Shown: positions 8,548 to 18,609, counted from the stretch's first letter. The stretch: DNA of 64,000 bases from Arenibacter amylolyticus (GCF_002150785.1 NZ_MTAZ01000005.1:111280-175279); one strand, 5' to 3'. Numbers and translations: made by a program. Notes: a model not told the origin generated them from the sequence alone.

Positions 8548-9219
8548 TTACTCTGCACCGGCTAGGATCAGTAGTTGGGCAATTTCTTTAAACCCACGAC
8601 GTTTTGCGTGCTGTAAGGGAGTGATACCGTTATTGTCGGCAATATTAACGTTGGCACCTGCAGCTATAAGCATGGATACAGCTTGCTGGTAACCTTGGTT
8701 GCCTTCCCCTAAGATAATGGCCTCCAATAAGGCCGTCCATCCCAGGCGATTGATGTGGTCTATGGGATAATTGGGGTCGTCTAGTAAGAGCTTTATCACC
8801 TCTAAATGGGCATGCTCACTGGCGGGAATTAGGGCCGTTCCTTTATACCTGTTTAGTACCCCGTAATCTGGATTAGCAGTCATGCAGATTTTTACAATTT
8901 CTGTGAAGCCTTCGGCGCCAGCATATAAAAAAGGAGAGTTAAGCATATGATCTTGGGCATTGACATTGGCTCCTGCTTTTATAAGAATTTTTGCAGCTTC
9001 TACATGGTTGGCATAGGTAGCAAGCATAAGGGCAGTACGTCCCTTAGTGTCTTTTAAGTCTAGCTGAGCACCATTCGCTATCGCCTTCTTTAGGGAGAGG
9101 GTATCATTGTTGGCAGCCGCCCTAAGTAGTAAGGTGCTTTTCATTGTGTTTTGTCCCTTGCTCTGAGCGCAGGATACTCCGATGAGAAGCATACATCCCA
9201 TCAAGAAAAAAGTCTTCAT
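8548..9219 (-). CDS. Ankyrin-repeat lipoprotein
   Basis: The 223-residue protein begins with a lipoprotein signal peptide (MLLIGVSC, Cys17). It then carries about six ankyrin repeats, recognisable by phrases such as KGRTALMLATYANHVEAAKI, LIKAGANVNAQD, HLEVIKLLLDDPNYPI and NNGITPLQHAKRRGFKEIAQ. Ankyrin repeats mediate protein-protein contact; in a lipoprotein they would face the periplasm. No catalytic domain is attached. It lies in the same direction as the GDPD-like gene 75 bases downstream but shows no other link to it. The partner protein is unknown. Confidence 0.88.
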   Translation of the reverse strand: MKTFFLMGCMLLIGVSCAQSKGQNTMKSTLLLRAAANNDTLSLKKAIANGAQLDLKDTKGRTALMLATYANHVEAAKILIKAGANVNAQDHMLNSPFLYAGAEGFTEIVKICMTANPDYGVLNRYKGTALIPASEHAHLEVIKLLLDDPNYPIDHINRLGWTALLEAIILGEGNQGYQQAVSMLIAAGANVNIADNNGITPLQHAKRRGFKEIAQLLILAGAE

Positions 9220-9372
9220 TTTTTATCATTTTCGGTAAAGTTAAGGATCATTTTCGTCAATGGGAAGAGGGGGGCTGTCGTAGGAGAAGCGCTCAGCTAA
9301 GGTTGTTTGCATCAATATATTTATGATAAGGATTCATTATAAATAAGGCAGACCTGTATTTTTAAAGAAAAA

Positions 9373-10896
9373 ATGCCAATAGTAGGAAGTATCGTAAAAG
9401 GGTTTTTGGATTTGAGAGATCGATTGGTGAGTGATAAAAATCCGGTAGAGGCCCAAAAGGAGGTGTTGAAAATGCTCTTGGAAAAGGCCAAGAACACCGA
9501 TTTTGGCAAGCACTATCAATTTTCAAAAATCCTGAAATCGCCCAATCTAGTAAGAACTTTTGCTGAAACCATCCCTTATTTTGATTATGATAAAATGAAT
9601 GCCGAGTGGTGGTGCAAAATCCATGAGGGCACTCCGGATGTTAGTTGGCCGGGAAAGCCAGATTACTTTGCGTTGAGTTCTGGTACTACGGGAAAAACAA
9701 GTAAGCGTATCCCCGTTACTAATGACATGATTAAGGCTATACAGGAGGCGGGTTTAGAACAGGTGTATGCCCTAAGCAATTTTGACCTTCCTGCCGATTT
9801 CTTTGAGAAAGATATTATGATGTTGGGAAGCTCCACAGATTTGGAGAGTGTAGATCAGCATTTGGAAGGGGAAATCAGTGGAATTAGTGCTAGCCAGATC
9901 CCGGCATGGTTTAGAGGCTATTATAAACCAGGAGAAGAAATTGCCAAGATTGATGATTGGGACAAGCGGGTTGATCGTATTGTGGAGAAAGCGGCCGATT
10001 GGGATGTTGGGGCACTTAGTGGCATACCCTCTTGGATGGAGCTTATGTTAAAACAAGTAATAGAAAGACATCAGCTTAAAAATATTCATGAGTTATGGCC
10101 CAATTTACAGGTGTACACTTCCGGAGGGGTGGCTTTTGCCCCATACGAAAAGAGCTTTAATGCCCTTTTGGGAAAACCCATTACAGTTATTGATACCTAT
10201 TTGGCTTCCGAAGGATTTATTGCGTTTCAGGCGAGACCAGAAACCGAAGCAATGCAGTTGGTGACCAATGGGGGAATATATTTCGAGTTTGTGCCGTTTA
10301 ATCCAGACTATATTAACCAAAATGGTGCCTTAGTGAAAGATGCTCCATGTGTATCCCTGGCTGAGGTGGAGTTGAATCAGGACTATGTGCTGGTGATCAG
10401 TACCGTAGCGGGTGCATGGCGCTATATTATAGGGGATACCATTAAATTTACGGATTTAGAACGGGCCGAGATAAAGATTACCGGGAGGACCAAGTTTTTC
10501 CTTAATGTGGTTGGGTCCCAGCTGTCCGTAAATAAAATGGACGATGCTGTAAACCGATTGGAAGATGCATTTTCCATGAAAATTCCCGAGTATACCCTGT
10601 GTGCTAAAAAAATAGACGGCGAGTTTTACCATTGTTGGTATTTGGGAACCGATGCCACAATGGATGAGAATGAAATAGCGGCAAAACTGGACGAATATTT
10701 AAAGGATGCCAATAAGAATTATAAGGTGGCTCGCTCAAAAGCTTTGAAAGGGGTAAAGGTAAGCCCGGTACCAGTGGCTATCTTCCATGAATGGAATGCT
10801 GTTAATAAGAAGAAAGGCGGACAAGTAAAGATGGAACGGGTAATGGATACGGAGAAATTTGCGGAATGGGAAGAATTCGTAAAAGAAAATTTGTAG
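9373..10896 (+). CDS. GH3-family acyl-adenylate/amide synthetase
   Basis: This 507-residue cytoplasmic protein belongs to the GH3 (auxin-responsive promoter) branch of the ANL adenylating enzymes. The ATP-binding loop is SSGTTGKTSKRIP (residues 102-114). Further conserved GH3 stretches are PSWMELMLK, VYTSGGVAFAPYE, YLASEGFIAFQ and GDTIKFTDLERAEIKITGR. Plant members conjugate carboxylic acids to amino acids through an acyl-AMP; the substrates of bacterial members are mostly unknown. The gene stands alone, with an opposite-strand ankyrin gene before it and a convergent peptidase-like gene after it. A near-match to the -7 box (TATTTTTA) lies about 16 bases before the ATG. The family is confident, the acid and amine partners are not. 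Confidence 0.9.
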   Translation: MPIVGSIVKGFLDLRDRLVSDKNPVEAQKEVLKMLLEKAKNTDFGKHYQFSKILKSPNLVRTFAETIPYFDYDKMNAEWWCKIHEGTPDVSWPGKPDYFALSSGTTGKTSKRIPVTNDMIKAIQEAGLEQVYALSNFDLPADFFEKDIMMLGSSTDLESVDQHLEGEISGISASQIPAWFRGYYKPGEEIAKIDDWDKRVDRIVEKAADWDVGALSGIPSWMELMLKQVIERHQLKNIHELWPNLQVYTSGGVAFAPYEKSFNALLGKPITVIDTYLASEGFIAFQARPETEAMQLVTNGGIYFEFVPFNPDYINQNGALVKDAPCVSLAEVELNQDYVLVISTVAGAWRYIIGDTIKFTDLERAEIKITGRTKFFLNVVGSQLSVNKMDDAVNRLEDAFSMKIPEYTLCAKKIDGEFYHCWYLGTDATMDENEIAAKLDEYLKDANKNYKVARSKALKGVKVSPVPVAIFHEWNAVNKKKGGQVKMERVMDTEKFAEWEEFVKENL

Positions 10897-10944
10897 AAAT
10901 CAACCTAATTTATTGCTCTTTATAATAGGGGTAGGCCTAGTGTT

Positions 10945-11541
10945 TTACCTTTTATCCATTTCTTCTACAAGGACCATAATCTCTTCCGGGGATAGGTAGT
11001 ACTTTTTAATTCTGTCTTTATATTCCTGTCGGATTTCTGCATGATCCAATATAAAGTTCTTGGTATCCAAAATATAAGTTCCCATCCCTTGAGCTACTGC
11101 ATAAGTGTCTGCGGCGCGCTCTGCTTCTACGATGTAGGATCCGGAAAAAAGATATTTAACCCCAAACCAAAGTAGGTTAAGACTGCTCCTGTTTTTATAA
11201 TCCATAATATGCCCCAATTCATGACCTAACCAGCCAATCATAATTTTGGGATCTATGGATTTGGTATGAAACTCTGTCCCTGAAATTTTAAATTTCTCAC
11301 TAATCAGAATAATATATTTCCTTTTTTTTCTAGACCCAAAAAGACTCCAGAAATTTGGCTGGGCCATCATGGTAGATTTTTTGATGTTTTTCTTGAATTT
11401 TACGGTAATCGGGGTGTTTTCCAATTCCGGATAATAGGATAGTGCCGTAGCTACTTCCTTCTTTATGGATTTGGGTGCTATGTGTTGGGCATTTAAGGAA
11501 ACTAAACTCATGAATAGTATTGCGATTAATTGGATTTTCAT
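10945..11541 (-). CDS. Secreted zinc-metallopeptidase-like protein (HELGH)
   Basis: The 198-residue protein has a Sec signal peptide (IQLIAILFMSLVSLNAQ) and a central HELGH zinc-binding motif (residues 107-111). A downstream VEAERAAD segment (Glu139, Glu141) can supply the third zinc ligand, as in gluzincin and M48-like peptidases. No membrane helix follows, so the product should be periplasmic. It converges on the GH3 gene with 48 bases between stops. The protein is short for an M48 enzyme, and I cannot assign a specific peptidase family or substrate. Confidence 0.8.
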   Translation of the reverse strand: MKIQLIAILFMSLVSLNAQHIAPKSIKKEVATALSYYPELENTPITVKFKKNIKKSTMMAQPNFWSLFGSRKKRKYIILISEKFKISGTEFHTKSIDPKIMIGWLGHELGHIMDYKNRSSLNLLWFGVKYLFSGSYIVEAERAADTYAVAQGMGTYILDTKNFILDHAEIRQEYKDRIKKYYLSPEEIMVLVEEMDKR

Positions 11542-11745
11542 CTGCGTTTCTAATGCTTGTCATTCTGATAAGCTATAAGTTATAAAAAATTAGTACGCGT
11601 ATGAAATGGCCTTTGCAATTCCATTAAAAATTGTTGGAAATGGGATAAAAGGGTGCCACTTAAAGCATAGAAGCACTAACCTTACGCCTTATCTAGCCTA
11701 AGGGAAAGATACCCTGCATGAATACTAAACCTAATAACTGAAATC

Positions 11746-12738
11746 TTAGTTTGCAACGGTAGGTTTCTCCTCCTTTATTTTACTTTCAATATGATTGATA
11801 ATCATAGGAGCATGTATCCTAGAGTTTTCTATAAACCACTTATGCGTTTCCATCCCGCCGCAAATTACTCCAGCCAAATAGATGCCTGCTATATTGGTTT
11901 CCATGGTCTCCGGGTTGTAGCTGGGTAGTCTTTTTGGGTCCTCGGATAAGTGAATGCCCAGTTTCTCCAAAAAGCCAAAGTTGGGCATATAACCGGTCAG
12001 GGCCAAAACGTAATCATTGGCCAATGGTACGCTTCCCTCGGGAGTGTTAATAAGAATTTCCTCCTCTCTAATCTCTTCTACCGTACTGTTGTAGTAAGCC
12101 TTTATACTCCCTTCACTAATCCTATTTAAAATATCGGGTCTTACCCAATATTTAACTCGTTCACCTATGCTAGAACCGCGAACTATTAAGCTCACATCGG
12201 CCCCTTTTCTATAGCATTCCAAAGCAGCGTCCACAGAGGAGTTGCTGGCGCCAATAACGGCCACTTTCTGATTAGAATAAAAGTGTGGATCCTTGTAGTA
12301 ATGGGATACTTTATCCAAATCCTCTCCGGGGACATTCATCTTATTGGGTATATCATAGAATCCGGTGGCTACAATTACATTGTTTGCACGATAGTCGGTT
12401 TTTGTAGTGTTTACAAGAAAATGATCTTCGGTCTTTTGAACAGAATTCACCTTTTCGAAGAGTTGTATATTTAAGTTGTTAGAGGTTACAATTCTCCTGT
12501 AATATTCCAAAGCTTCGTTTCGTTTGGGTTTTGCCTCTATACTGATAAAGGGAATATCATCTATCTCCAACTTTTCGGAAGATGAGAAAAATTGCATATT
12601 TAAGGGGTAGTTGTAAAGTGAATTTACAATACATCCCTTTTCCAGAATTGTATAGGACAATCCTTTCTTTTGGGCTTCCAGTCCGCACGCAATACCGATG
12701 GGGCCACCACCGATGATTATAATATCAAAATCCTTCAT
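11746..12738 (-). CDS. ypdA: YpdA-type bacillithiol disulfide reductase (FAD/NADPH)
   Basis: The 330-residue protein is a thioredoxin-reductase-like flavoprotein with an FAD-binding GGGPIG (residues 10-15), a second NADPH-binding GASNSS motif, and a C-terminal ETNIAGIYLAGVICGG segment closing the FAD site. It lacks the CxxC redox pair of thioredoxin reductase, which matches the YpdA family. YpdA is proposed to reduce bacillithiol disulfide; activity has been shown in Firmicutes, and the gene is widespread in Bacteroidota. Its ATG overlaps the rpe stop by one base, so it is cotranslated with rpe. Function in this organism is inferred from family. Confidence 0.88.
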   Translation of the reverse strand: MKDFDIIIIGGGPIGIACGLEAQKKGLSYTILEKGCIVNSLYNYPLNMQFFSSSEKLEIDDIPFISIEAKPKRNEALEYYRRIVTSNNLNIQLFEKVNSVQKTEDHFLVNTTKTDYRANNVIVATGFYDIPNKMNVPGEDLDKVSHYYKDPHFYSNQKVAVIGASNSSVDAALECYRKGADVSLIVRGSSIGERVKYWVRPDILNRISEGSIKAYYNSTVEEIREEEILINTPEGSVPLANDYVLALTGYMPNFGFLEKLGIHLSEDPKRLPSYNPETMETNIAGIYLAGVICGGMETHKWFIENSRIHAPMIINHIESKIKEEKPTVAN

Positions 12739-13397
12739 TATCCCACGATTTCTTTTAATTTCTTAATTGTTTGGGTTGGGTCATCACTTTTAAAAATAAA
12801 ACTTCCGGCCACTAATACATCCGCTCCGGCATCAACCAATTGTTTGGCATTTTCCGAAGTTACCCCGCCATCTATTTCTATCAGGGTATGCGACTCCTTT
12901 TGGTTAATTAAAGCCTTTACATCCCTAATTTTCTTATAGGTGTTTTCTATAAAGGATTGGCCTCCAAAACCTGGATTTACACTCATGATTAACACCAAAT
13001 CCAAATCACCGATAATATCTTCCAAGAGACTTATTGGGGTATGCGGATTTATGGCAACCCCTGCGGTCATCCCCTCATCCTTAATAGCCTGAATTGTTCT
13101 GTGTAAATGCGGGCATGCCTCATAATGTACGGTAAGATTATCAGCTCCCAATTGCGCAAATGTTTTTATATACCTATCTGGATCTACAATCATCAGGTGC
13201 ACATCAATTGTCTTAGTGGCATGGGCAGTAATCGATTTTAATACAGGCATGCCAAAGGAGATATTGGGAACAAAGACCCCGTCCATAATGTCTATATGGA
13301 ACCAATCTGCATCGCTTCTATTCACCATTTCTATGTCTCGCTGTAGATTGGCGAAATCGGCTGCTAAAACGGAAGGTGCAATAATTTTTTTATCCAT
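12738..13397 (-). CDS. rpe: Ribulose-phosphate 3-epimerase
   Basis: This is a 219-residue TIM-barrel enzyme of normal length, interconverting ribulose 5-phosphate and xylulose 5-phosphate in the pentose phosphate pathway. Signature stretches are present: PSVLAADF, HIDIMDGVFVPNISFG (catalytic and metal residues), DVHLMI, MSVNPGFGGQ (phosphate loop) and EIDGGV. It is the first gene of a two-gene unit with ypdA. Coupling a pentose phosphate enzyme, which helps supply NADPH, to an NADPH-dependent disulfide reductase makes metabolic sense but may be incidental. The promoter box is at 13421-13428. Confidence 0.97.
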   Translation of the reverse strand: MDKKIIAPSVLAADFANLQRDIEMVNRSDADWFHIDIMDGVFVPNISFGMPVLKSITAHATKTIDVHLMIVDPDRYIKTFAQLGADNLTVHYEACPHLHRTIQAIKDEGMTAGVAINPHTPISLLEDIIGDLDLVLIMSVNPGFGGQSFIENTYKKIRDVKALINQKESHTLIEIDGGVTSENAKQLVDAGADVLVAGSFIFKSDDPTQTIKKLKEIVG

Positions 13398-13420
13398 AGG
13401 AATGTGTCTGAGAGTTGGTG

Positions 13421-13428
13421 CAAATATA
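13421..13428 (-). promoter_or_regulatory. Promoter -7 box TATATTTG for rpe-ypdA
   Basis: An exact TAnnTTTG match lies 23 bases before the rpe ATG. A TTTTAG stretch about 18 bases further upstream could act as a degenerate -33 element. This gives a leader of roughly 20 bases. Confidence 0.55.
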
Positions 13429-13515
13429 ATTAAATGAAAGGTTCTACTAAAACTGCGTATTCATGGGCATGGGAATCACCGTAATAAATTTATTCCGGTT
13501 ACCTATTACTAGCTG

Positions 13516-14751
13516 TTAGTACCAGCGTTTCTTTTTCTTTTTAGAGGCTTCGGACTTTCTTCCTTTCCTGTATTTACTACCCTTCTTTTTGTGTACCATA
13601 GGTTTTGCAGTGGGGTCTAAGGGGAAGGGGTGGTCCGTTACCACCACTATTTGCTTTTGCATTAGCTTTTGAATACTTGCCACATATTCTTTTTCTTCTG
13701 CTGCGCATAAAGAGTAAGAAATACCACTTTGTCCTGCTCTTCCGGTCCGCCCTATTCGGTGTACATAGGTTTCGGGAATATTGGGAAGATCAAAGTTTAT
13801 AACATTGTCTAGTTGTTCAATGTCTATTCCCCTAGCAGCGACATCTGTGGCAATTAAGATGCTTGCTTCCTTGTTCTTAAATCGGTTTAAGGCTTCCAGA
13901 CGTTCCTCTTGGGATTTTCCTCCATGCAGGGTTTCTACCTTATACTGGTTCTTGAGTAGGGATTGCTCTAGCTTGTCTACCCCGTATTTGGTTCTCCTAA
14001 AAATAAGTACATTTCCTTTTATACTGTGTTTTAAAAGATGCAAACAAAGCTGAATTTTTTCGTGTATTGGAGTGTAATAAAGCAATTGATGTACTCTTGC
14101 AGCCGCCAAGGAAGTAGGGCTTATTTCAATTTTAATGGCATTCTGTAAAATGCTATTAGTCAATTGTACTACTTTATATGGAATGGTGGCAGAGAAAAGT
14201 AGGGTTTGTTTTCCTGTGGGGCAGAGGCGTTCTATCTTCTTTACGTCTTCTACAAAGCCCATATCTAACATGAGGTCTGCCTCATCCAAGACCAGGGTTT
14301 CTACATAGTCTAAATTTACAATATCTTGTTTATGCAGATCTAGGAGTCGGCCTGGGGTGGCTACTAAAATATCTACTCCTTTTCTTAGCTCCGCAATCTG
14401 TGGCTCCATGGCGGTGCCACCGTAAATCACAGCAGTAATTAAGCTAGCGTGGGTACCGTAATCCAAGAAGTTTTCATGGATTTGAATGGCCAATTCCCTA
14501 GTGGGACATACCACTAATGCCTTAATTTTTCGTCCTTTTTTGGTGCTTTCCTGTTTGTGGAAAAGCCGCTGAAGGATGGGAAGTGCATAAGCAGCGGTCT
14601 TACCGGTTCCCGTTTGCGCAGATACTATAACATCCTTACCCTCCAAAACCAAGGGAATGGTTATCTCCTGCACTGGGGTTGGGGCGTTGTAGTTTTTTTC
14701 GGCGACAGCTCTTAAAAGCGGTTTGTTAAGCTTTAATTCCTTGAAATTCAT
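13516..14751 (-). CDS. DEAD-box ATP-dependent RNA helicase (RhlE-like)
   Basis: The 411-residue protein has all helicase motifs in order: Q motif PTPVQEITIP, AQTGTGKTAAYALP (Walker A), PTRELAIQ, TPGRLLDL, VLDEADLMLD (the DEAD box, then MGF), SAT, ATDVAARGIDI and HRIGRTGRAG. The C-terminus is a short basic tail (KKKGSKYRKGRKSEASKKKKK) of the kind that binds RNA non-specifically. It most resembles the RhlE group, which acts in ribosome assembly and RNA turnover. It is a single gene with its own -7 box at 14776-14783. Confidence 0.94.
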   Translation of the reverse strand: MNFKELKLNKPLLRAVAEKNYNAPTPVQEITIPLVLEGKDVIVSAQTGTGKTAAYALPILQRLFHKQESTKKGRKIKALVVCPTRELAIQIHENFLDYGTHASLITAVIYGGTAMEPQIAELRKGVDILVATPGRLLDLHKQDIVNLDYVETLVLDEADLMLDMGFVEDVKKIERLCPTGKQTLLFSATIPYKVVQLTNSILQNAIKIEISPTSLAAARVHQLLYYTPIHEKIQLCLHLLKHSIKGNVLIFRRTKYGVDKLEQSLLKNQYKVETLHGGKSQEERLEALNRFKNKEASILIATDVAARGIDIEQLDNVINFDLPNIPETYVHRIGRTGRAGQSGISYSLCAAEEKEYVASIQKLMQKQIVVVTDHPFPLDPTAKPMVHKKKGSKYRKGRKSEASKKKKKRWY

Positions 14752-14775
14752 GCAAGTTGTTTAATAATACGGATA

Positions 14776-14783
14776 CAAAAATA
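14776..14783 (-). promoter_or_regulatory. Promoter -7 box TATTTTTG for the DEAD-box helicase
   Basis: An exact TAnnTTTG match on the minus strand lies 24 bases before the start codon. The upstream region is too AT-rich to pick a -33 element with confidence. Confidence 0.5.
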
Positions 14784-15098
14784 CGGTTAAATTGGTAGCT
14801 ATTGTTTTTGTTTTTAGGTAGTTTACTCTAGGGTATGTGATTTTTTATTTTAAAAGGATATAAGATGGTCCAATGTTTTTTATAATATTCCATAGGGTGT
14901 TTTACAATCCTCAATAAAGGTTTTTAGGAACCACTTCCCAACCCCTAAAATGAAAAAACTCCGGTAATCAGCCGGAGTTTATTCATCAATCAAAAAACGA
15001 ACAGTCATGATAACTGTTGTTAATGGTCACAATCTACAATTTTTACGCGTAATATCCAATTTGAGTGGGTTTTAGCGTTAAAATTAAAATTGATTAGG
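14784..15098. other. Intergenic region between the helicase gene and rpoD
   Basis: Apart from the helicase promoter at its left end and the rpoD terminator at 14957-14979, I see no gene here. Reading frames on both strands are shorter than about 22 codons and lack support. Confidence 0.6.
14957..14979 (-). terminator. Intrinsic terminator of rpoD
   Basis: An 8-base GC-containing stem (AACTCCGG / CCGGAGTT) with a 7-base loop is followed on the minus strand by a run of T. It lies 120 bases past the rpoD stop and before the helicase promoter. Confidence 0.8.
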
Positions 15099-15962
15099 CT
15101 ACCCAAGATACGTTTTAAGAATCTTGCTTCTTGAGGTATGCTTTAATCTTCTGATAGCTTTTTCTTTAATTTGTCGTACTCTTTCCCTAGTTAGGTCAAA
15201 GGTTTCCCCTATCTCTTCTAAGGTCATAGAGTGTTGTCCGGCTAGGCCAAAGTATAGGCGGATTACATCTGCCTCTCTTGGAGTTAGTGTTTCCAAAGCT
15301 CTTTCAATTTCGGTCCTTAGGGATTCATGTAATAAATCCTTGTCCGGATTAGGAGATTCCCCACTACGCAATACATCGTATAGGTTAGAGTCTTCCCCGT
15401 CTATCAATGGAGCGTCCATAGAGACGTGGCGTCCAGAGTTCTTAAGGGACTGCTTTACATCCTCCACGGTCATGTCTAATTCCTTAGCAATTTCCTCTGG
15501 GGATGGCTGTCTTTCATGTGCCTGCTCCAAGAAGGCAAAAGTTTTGTTGATTTTATTGATGGAGCCAATTTTGTTTAATGGCAATCTTACAATACGGGAT
15601 TGCTCTGCCAAAGCCTGTAAAATGGACTGTCTAATCCACCAAACTGCATAAGAGATAAATTTAAATCCACGTGTTTCATCAAAACGCTGGGCAGCCTTTA
15701 TAAGGCCAAGGTTTCCTTCATTTATTAAATCGGGAAGGGTTAAACCTTGGTTTTGGTATTGTTTTGCAACGGAAACCACAAATCGCAAGTTGGCCTTGGT
15801 TAGCTTTTCAAGGGCAATCTGGTCACCAGCCTTGATTCGTTGTGCCAATTCAACTTCCTCATCTGCAGTAATCAGGTCTACCTTTCCAATTTCTTGTAGG
15901 TACTTGTCTAAAGAAGCGGTTTCCCTATTGGTAACCTGTTTAGTAATTTTAAGCTGTCTCAT
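15099..15962 (-). CDS. rpoD: Primary RNA polymerase sigma factor (RpoD/SigA, Bacteroidota type)
   Basis: This 287-residue sigma-70 starts directly with region 1.2 ([20 protein letters not shown]) and lacks region 1.1 and the large non-conserved insert of proteobacterial RpoD, as is normal in Bacteroidota. Region 2 is intact, with [34 protein letters not shown] and [15 protein letters not shown] (-10 recognition and melting). Regions 3 and 4 follow, ending with the helix-turn-helix [20 protein letters not shown]. This factor should read the TAnnTTTG boxes noted in this window. The gene has its own terminator. I found no exact -7 box directly upstream. Confidence 0.96.
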   Translation of the reverse strand: MRQLKITKQVTNRETASLDKYLQEIGKVDLITADEEVELAQRIKAGDQIALEKLTKANLRFVVSVAKQYQNQGLTLPDLINEGNLGLIKAAQRFDETRGFKFISYAVWWIRQSILQALAEQSRIVRLPLNKIGSINKINKTFAFLEQAHERQPSPEEIAKELDMTVEDVKQSLKNSGRHVSMDAPLIDGEDSNLYDVLRSGESPNPDKDLLHESLRTEIERALETLTPREADVIRLYFGLAGQHSMTLEEIGETFDLTRERVRQIKEKAIRRLKHTSRSKILKTYLG

Positions 15963-16078
15963 CTAAATATTTCCTTTCTAAATTAAGTGCGCTAATCATA
16001 TGCTGCATTAGTTATACGTAGGAATGTTGGAAATGTTACAAAGAGACCCCTTTATTTTTCATTTTTGGCTTATTGGCA

Positions 16079-16121
16079 TAAAAAAAGCCACGTATTCACA
16101 GTTTAATTGGAATACGTGGCT
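16079..16121 (-). terminator. Intrinsic terminator of the rpsO-pnp unit
   Basis: A perfect 12-base stem (AGCCACGTATTC / GAATACGTGGCT) with a 12-base loop is followed on the minus strand by seven T. It lies 26 bases after the pnp stop codon. Confidence 0.9.
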
Positions 16122-16146
16122 GATAATTAAGAGAATGAGGTTTTAC

Positions 16147-18378
16147 CTAGTCTCTTCTAGGTTTACGATCGCGATCTCTATTTCTATCGTTTCTCCTATC
16201 ATTTCCTCGATCGTTTCTATCACGATCTGTTCTTGGAGCTCTTTCCTTAAAGCCTTCTGGCTTGGGCAAAATAGCTTTTCTAGAAACTTTCTCCTTTCTG
16301 GTTCTTGGGTCTATACCAAAGTACTTAACATCAAAAACATCGCCCATATTAACAACATCGGAAACATTTTCGGTTCTTTCCCACGCCAATTCGGATACGT
16401 GTAATAGTACTTCGTTCCCTGGGGCTTCCGTGTATTCTACTACCGCTCCAAAATCGAGCATTTTTATAACTTTAACCTCATAGATGCTTCCCACTTCTGG
16501 TTTAAACATCAAGGAGTCAATTTTTGCAAGTACCTGATCAATTCCTTCCTGAGAGGTTCCTAGAATTTCTACGATACCTTCTTCAGTAACTGGATCTTCG
16601 TTGATCACAATAGTAGTGTTGGTAGCTTTTTGTAACTCTTGGATTACTTTTCCTCCAGGTCCAATCAACGCTCCAATGAATTCGCCTGGAATAACTCTGG
16701 TAACCATTTTTGGTGCATGGGCTTTAACATCTGGATTGGGGGTGGCAATGGTTTCCACTAGTTTGTCCAAAATATGTAAGCGTCCGGCAGCGGCTTGTTT
16801 TAAAGCGTTTACCAAGATTTCATAGGATAATCCTTTAACTTTAATGTCCATCTGGCAAGCAGTAATACCATCGGCGGTACCGGTTACTTTAAAGTCCATA
16901 TCTCCCAAATGATCTTCATCACCAAGAATATCGGATAATACTGCATATTTACCAGTCTCACCGTCGGAAATTAATCCCATGGCAATTCCGGAAACAGGCT
17001 TTTTCAACTGAACTCCAGCATCCATTAGCGCCATAGTACCAGAACAAACGGTAGCCATGGAGGAGGATCCGTTAGATTCTAATACCTCCGCTACTACACG
17101 AACAGTATAAGGGCAATCTGCAGGAATCATTCCCTTTAGGGCGCGTTGCGCTAAGTTACCATGACCTACTTCCCTACGAGAAGTACCTCTAATAGGTCTT
17201 GCTTCACCCGTTGAGAACGGTGGGAAGTTGTAGTGAAGGTAAAAAGTTTCCTCTCCCTCGTAGGACGGCATGTCTATCTGATTGGCTTCCCTAGATGTTC
17301 CTAAGGTAACAGTAGCCAAGGCTTGGGTTTCCCCACGCGTAAAGATAGCAGAACCATGGGTAGAGGGTAGGTAATCTACCTCGCACCAAATGGGTCTAAT
17401 CTCATCAGTTTTTCTACCATCTAAACGAAGGCCTTCGTTTAGGGTTAGGTCCCTAACGGCAGCTTTCTCTGCCTTATAGTAGTATTTGGAGATTAAGTCT
17501 CCATAATCTTCTAGTTCCTCTTCAGAGAAACTAGCTTTAATTTCTTCCTTTATGGCATCAAAGGCAGCTGATCTTTCGTGTTTGGATGAACCTGCTTTAG
17601 CAACCTCGTACACCTTGTCGTAAGCCATTTCATGGATCTTCTTGGCCAACTCCTCATCTTCCCTCTCACCCTCGTATTCGCGAACTTCTTTCTTGCCAAA
17701 AGCCTCGGCTAATCTAACTTGGGCGGCACATTGTACCTTAATGTGCTCGTGGGCAAATTTAATGGCCTCAACCATTTCCTCTTCGGAAATTTCTTTCATT
17801 TCTCCTTCCACCATCATTACAGAATCTGCAGATGCACCAATGATCATATCCAAATCGGAATCTTCCAATTGGGTTCTGGTAGGGTTAATGATAAATTCTC
17901 CGTTAATACGTCCTACTCTTACTTCAGAAATAGCACATTCAAAAGGCAAGTCGGATAGTTGGATAGCTGCAGAAGCGGCCAATCCTGCCATAGCATCTGG
18001 CATAACATCCGCATCGTGAGACATCAACTGGATCATTACTTGAGTTTCCGAATGGTAATCGGATGGGAAAAGTGGGCGTAAAACGCGGTCTACCAACCTC
18101 ATGGTCAATACTTCACCGTCGCTTGGCCTTGCTTCTCTCTTAAAAAAACCTCCTGGATAACGTCCAGAGGCTGCAAATTTCTCACGGTAATCTACCGTTA
18201 GTGGAAGGAAATCCACATCACTTTGTTTGTAATTGGAAACAACTGTACATAATAACATACAATTTCCAGACTTCACAACAACAGAACCATGGGCCTGTTT
18301 TGCCAATTTACCGGTTTCGATAGAAATTTCTCTACCGTCCCCGAGGTCAATGACCTCTTTAAATACTTTTGGTATCAT
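16147..18378 (-). CDS. pnp: Polyribonucleotide nucleotidyltransferase (PNPase)
   Basis: This 743-residue 3'-5' phosphorolytic exoribonuclease has the full architecture: a first RNase PH domain, a helical linker, a second RNase PH domain ([30 protein letters not shown]), a KH domain ([20 protein letters not shown]) and an S1 domain ([20 protein letters not shown]). It degrades mRNA and can add tails. The last 35 residues or so are almost only Arg, Asp and Asn ([20 protein letters not shown]), a disordered RNA-binding-type tail not present in E. coli PNPase. It follows rpsO, the widely conserved order, with 235 bases between that contain the rpsO terminator and a further hairpin. Confidence 0.98.
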   Translation of the reverse strand: MIPKVFKEVIDLGDGREISIETGKLAKQAHGSVVVKSGNCMLLCTVVSNYKQSDVDFLPLTVDYREKFAASGRYPGGFFKREARPSDGEVLTMRLVDRVLRPLFPSDYHSETQVMIQLMSHDADVMPDAMAGLAASAAIQLSDLPFECAISEVRVGRINGEFIINPTRTQLEDSDLDMIIGASADSVMMVEGEMKEISEEEMVEAIKFAHEHIKVQCAAQVRLAEAFGKKEVREYEGEREDEELAKKIHEMAYDKVYEVAKAGSSKHERSAAFDAIKEEIKASFSEEELEDYGDLISKYYYKAEKAAVRDLTLNEGLRLDGRKTDEIRPIWCEVDYLPSTHGSAIFTRGETQALATVTLGTSREANQIDMPSYEGEETFYLHYNFPPFSTGEARPIRGTSRREVGHGNLAQRALKGMIPADCPYTVRVVAEVLESNGSSSMATVCSGTMALMDAGVQLKKPVSGIAMGLISDGETGKYAVLSDILGDEDHLGDMDFKVTGTADGITACQMDIKVKGLSYEILVNALKQAAAGRLHILDKLVETIATPNPDVKAHAPKMVTRVIPGEFIGALIGPGGKVIQELQKATNTTIVINEDPVTEEGIVEILGTSQEGIDQVLAKIDSLMFKPEVGSIYEVKVIKMLDFGAVVEYTEAPGNEVLLHVSELAWERTENVSDVVNMGDVFDVKYFGIDPRTRKEKVSRKAILPKPEGFKERAPRTDRDRNDRGNDRRNDRNRDRDRKPRRD

Positions 18379-18541
18379 AAATACGAATTAAAACCTACCT
18401 AGCTGTAGGCTTGTTAAACAATGGTCTTTCGTCTGTTTAGACGACGTTGTTGTGTTGTAGTTGTTGTTGACCAATGAAAAACTAGATGTAAGCTTTTTAT
18501 ATTGCCCTAAAATAAAAAAAAAAGGGACTTGGAAAAAAAAA

Positions 18542-18566
18542 CAATACTGATTAAATATTAGTATTG
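18542..18566 (-). other. Hairpin in the rpsO-pnp spacer
   Basis: A 10-base-pair stem (CAATACTGAT / ATTAGTATTG, one G-U pair) with a 5-base loop lies between the rpsO terminator and pnp. In enterobacteria a stem in this spacer is cut by RNase III and allows PNPase to control its own synthesis. Whether this stem has such a role is speculation. Confidence 0.35.
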
Positions 18567-18569
18567 GCA

Positions 18570-18609
18570 ATATATAAAAAAAGGGGAAAGTAAAACGTTT
18601 CCCCTTTTT
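18570..18609 (-). terminator. Intrinsic terminator after rpsO
   Basis: A perfect 12-base stem (AAAAAGGGGAAA / TTTCCCCTTTTT) with an 8-base loop overlaps and is followed by a T run on the minus strand. It begins 5 bases past the rpsO stop. Partial read-through is likely, because no separate exact promoter box was found for pnp. Confidence 0.85.
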
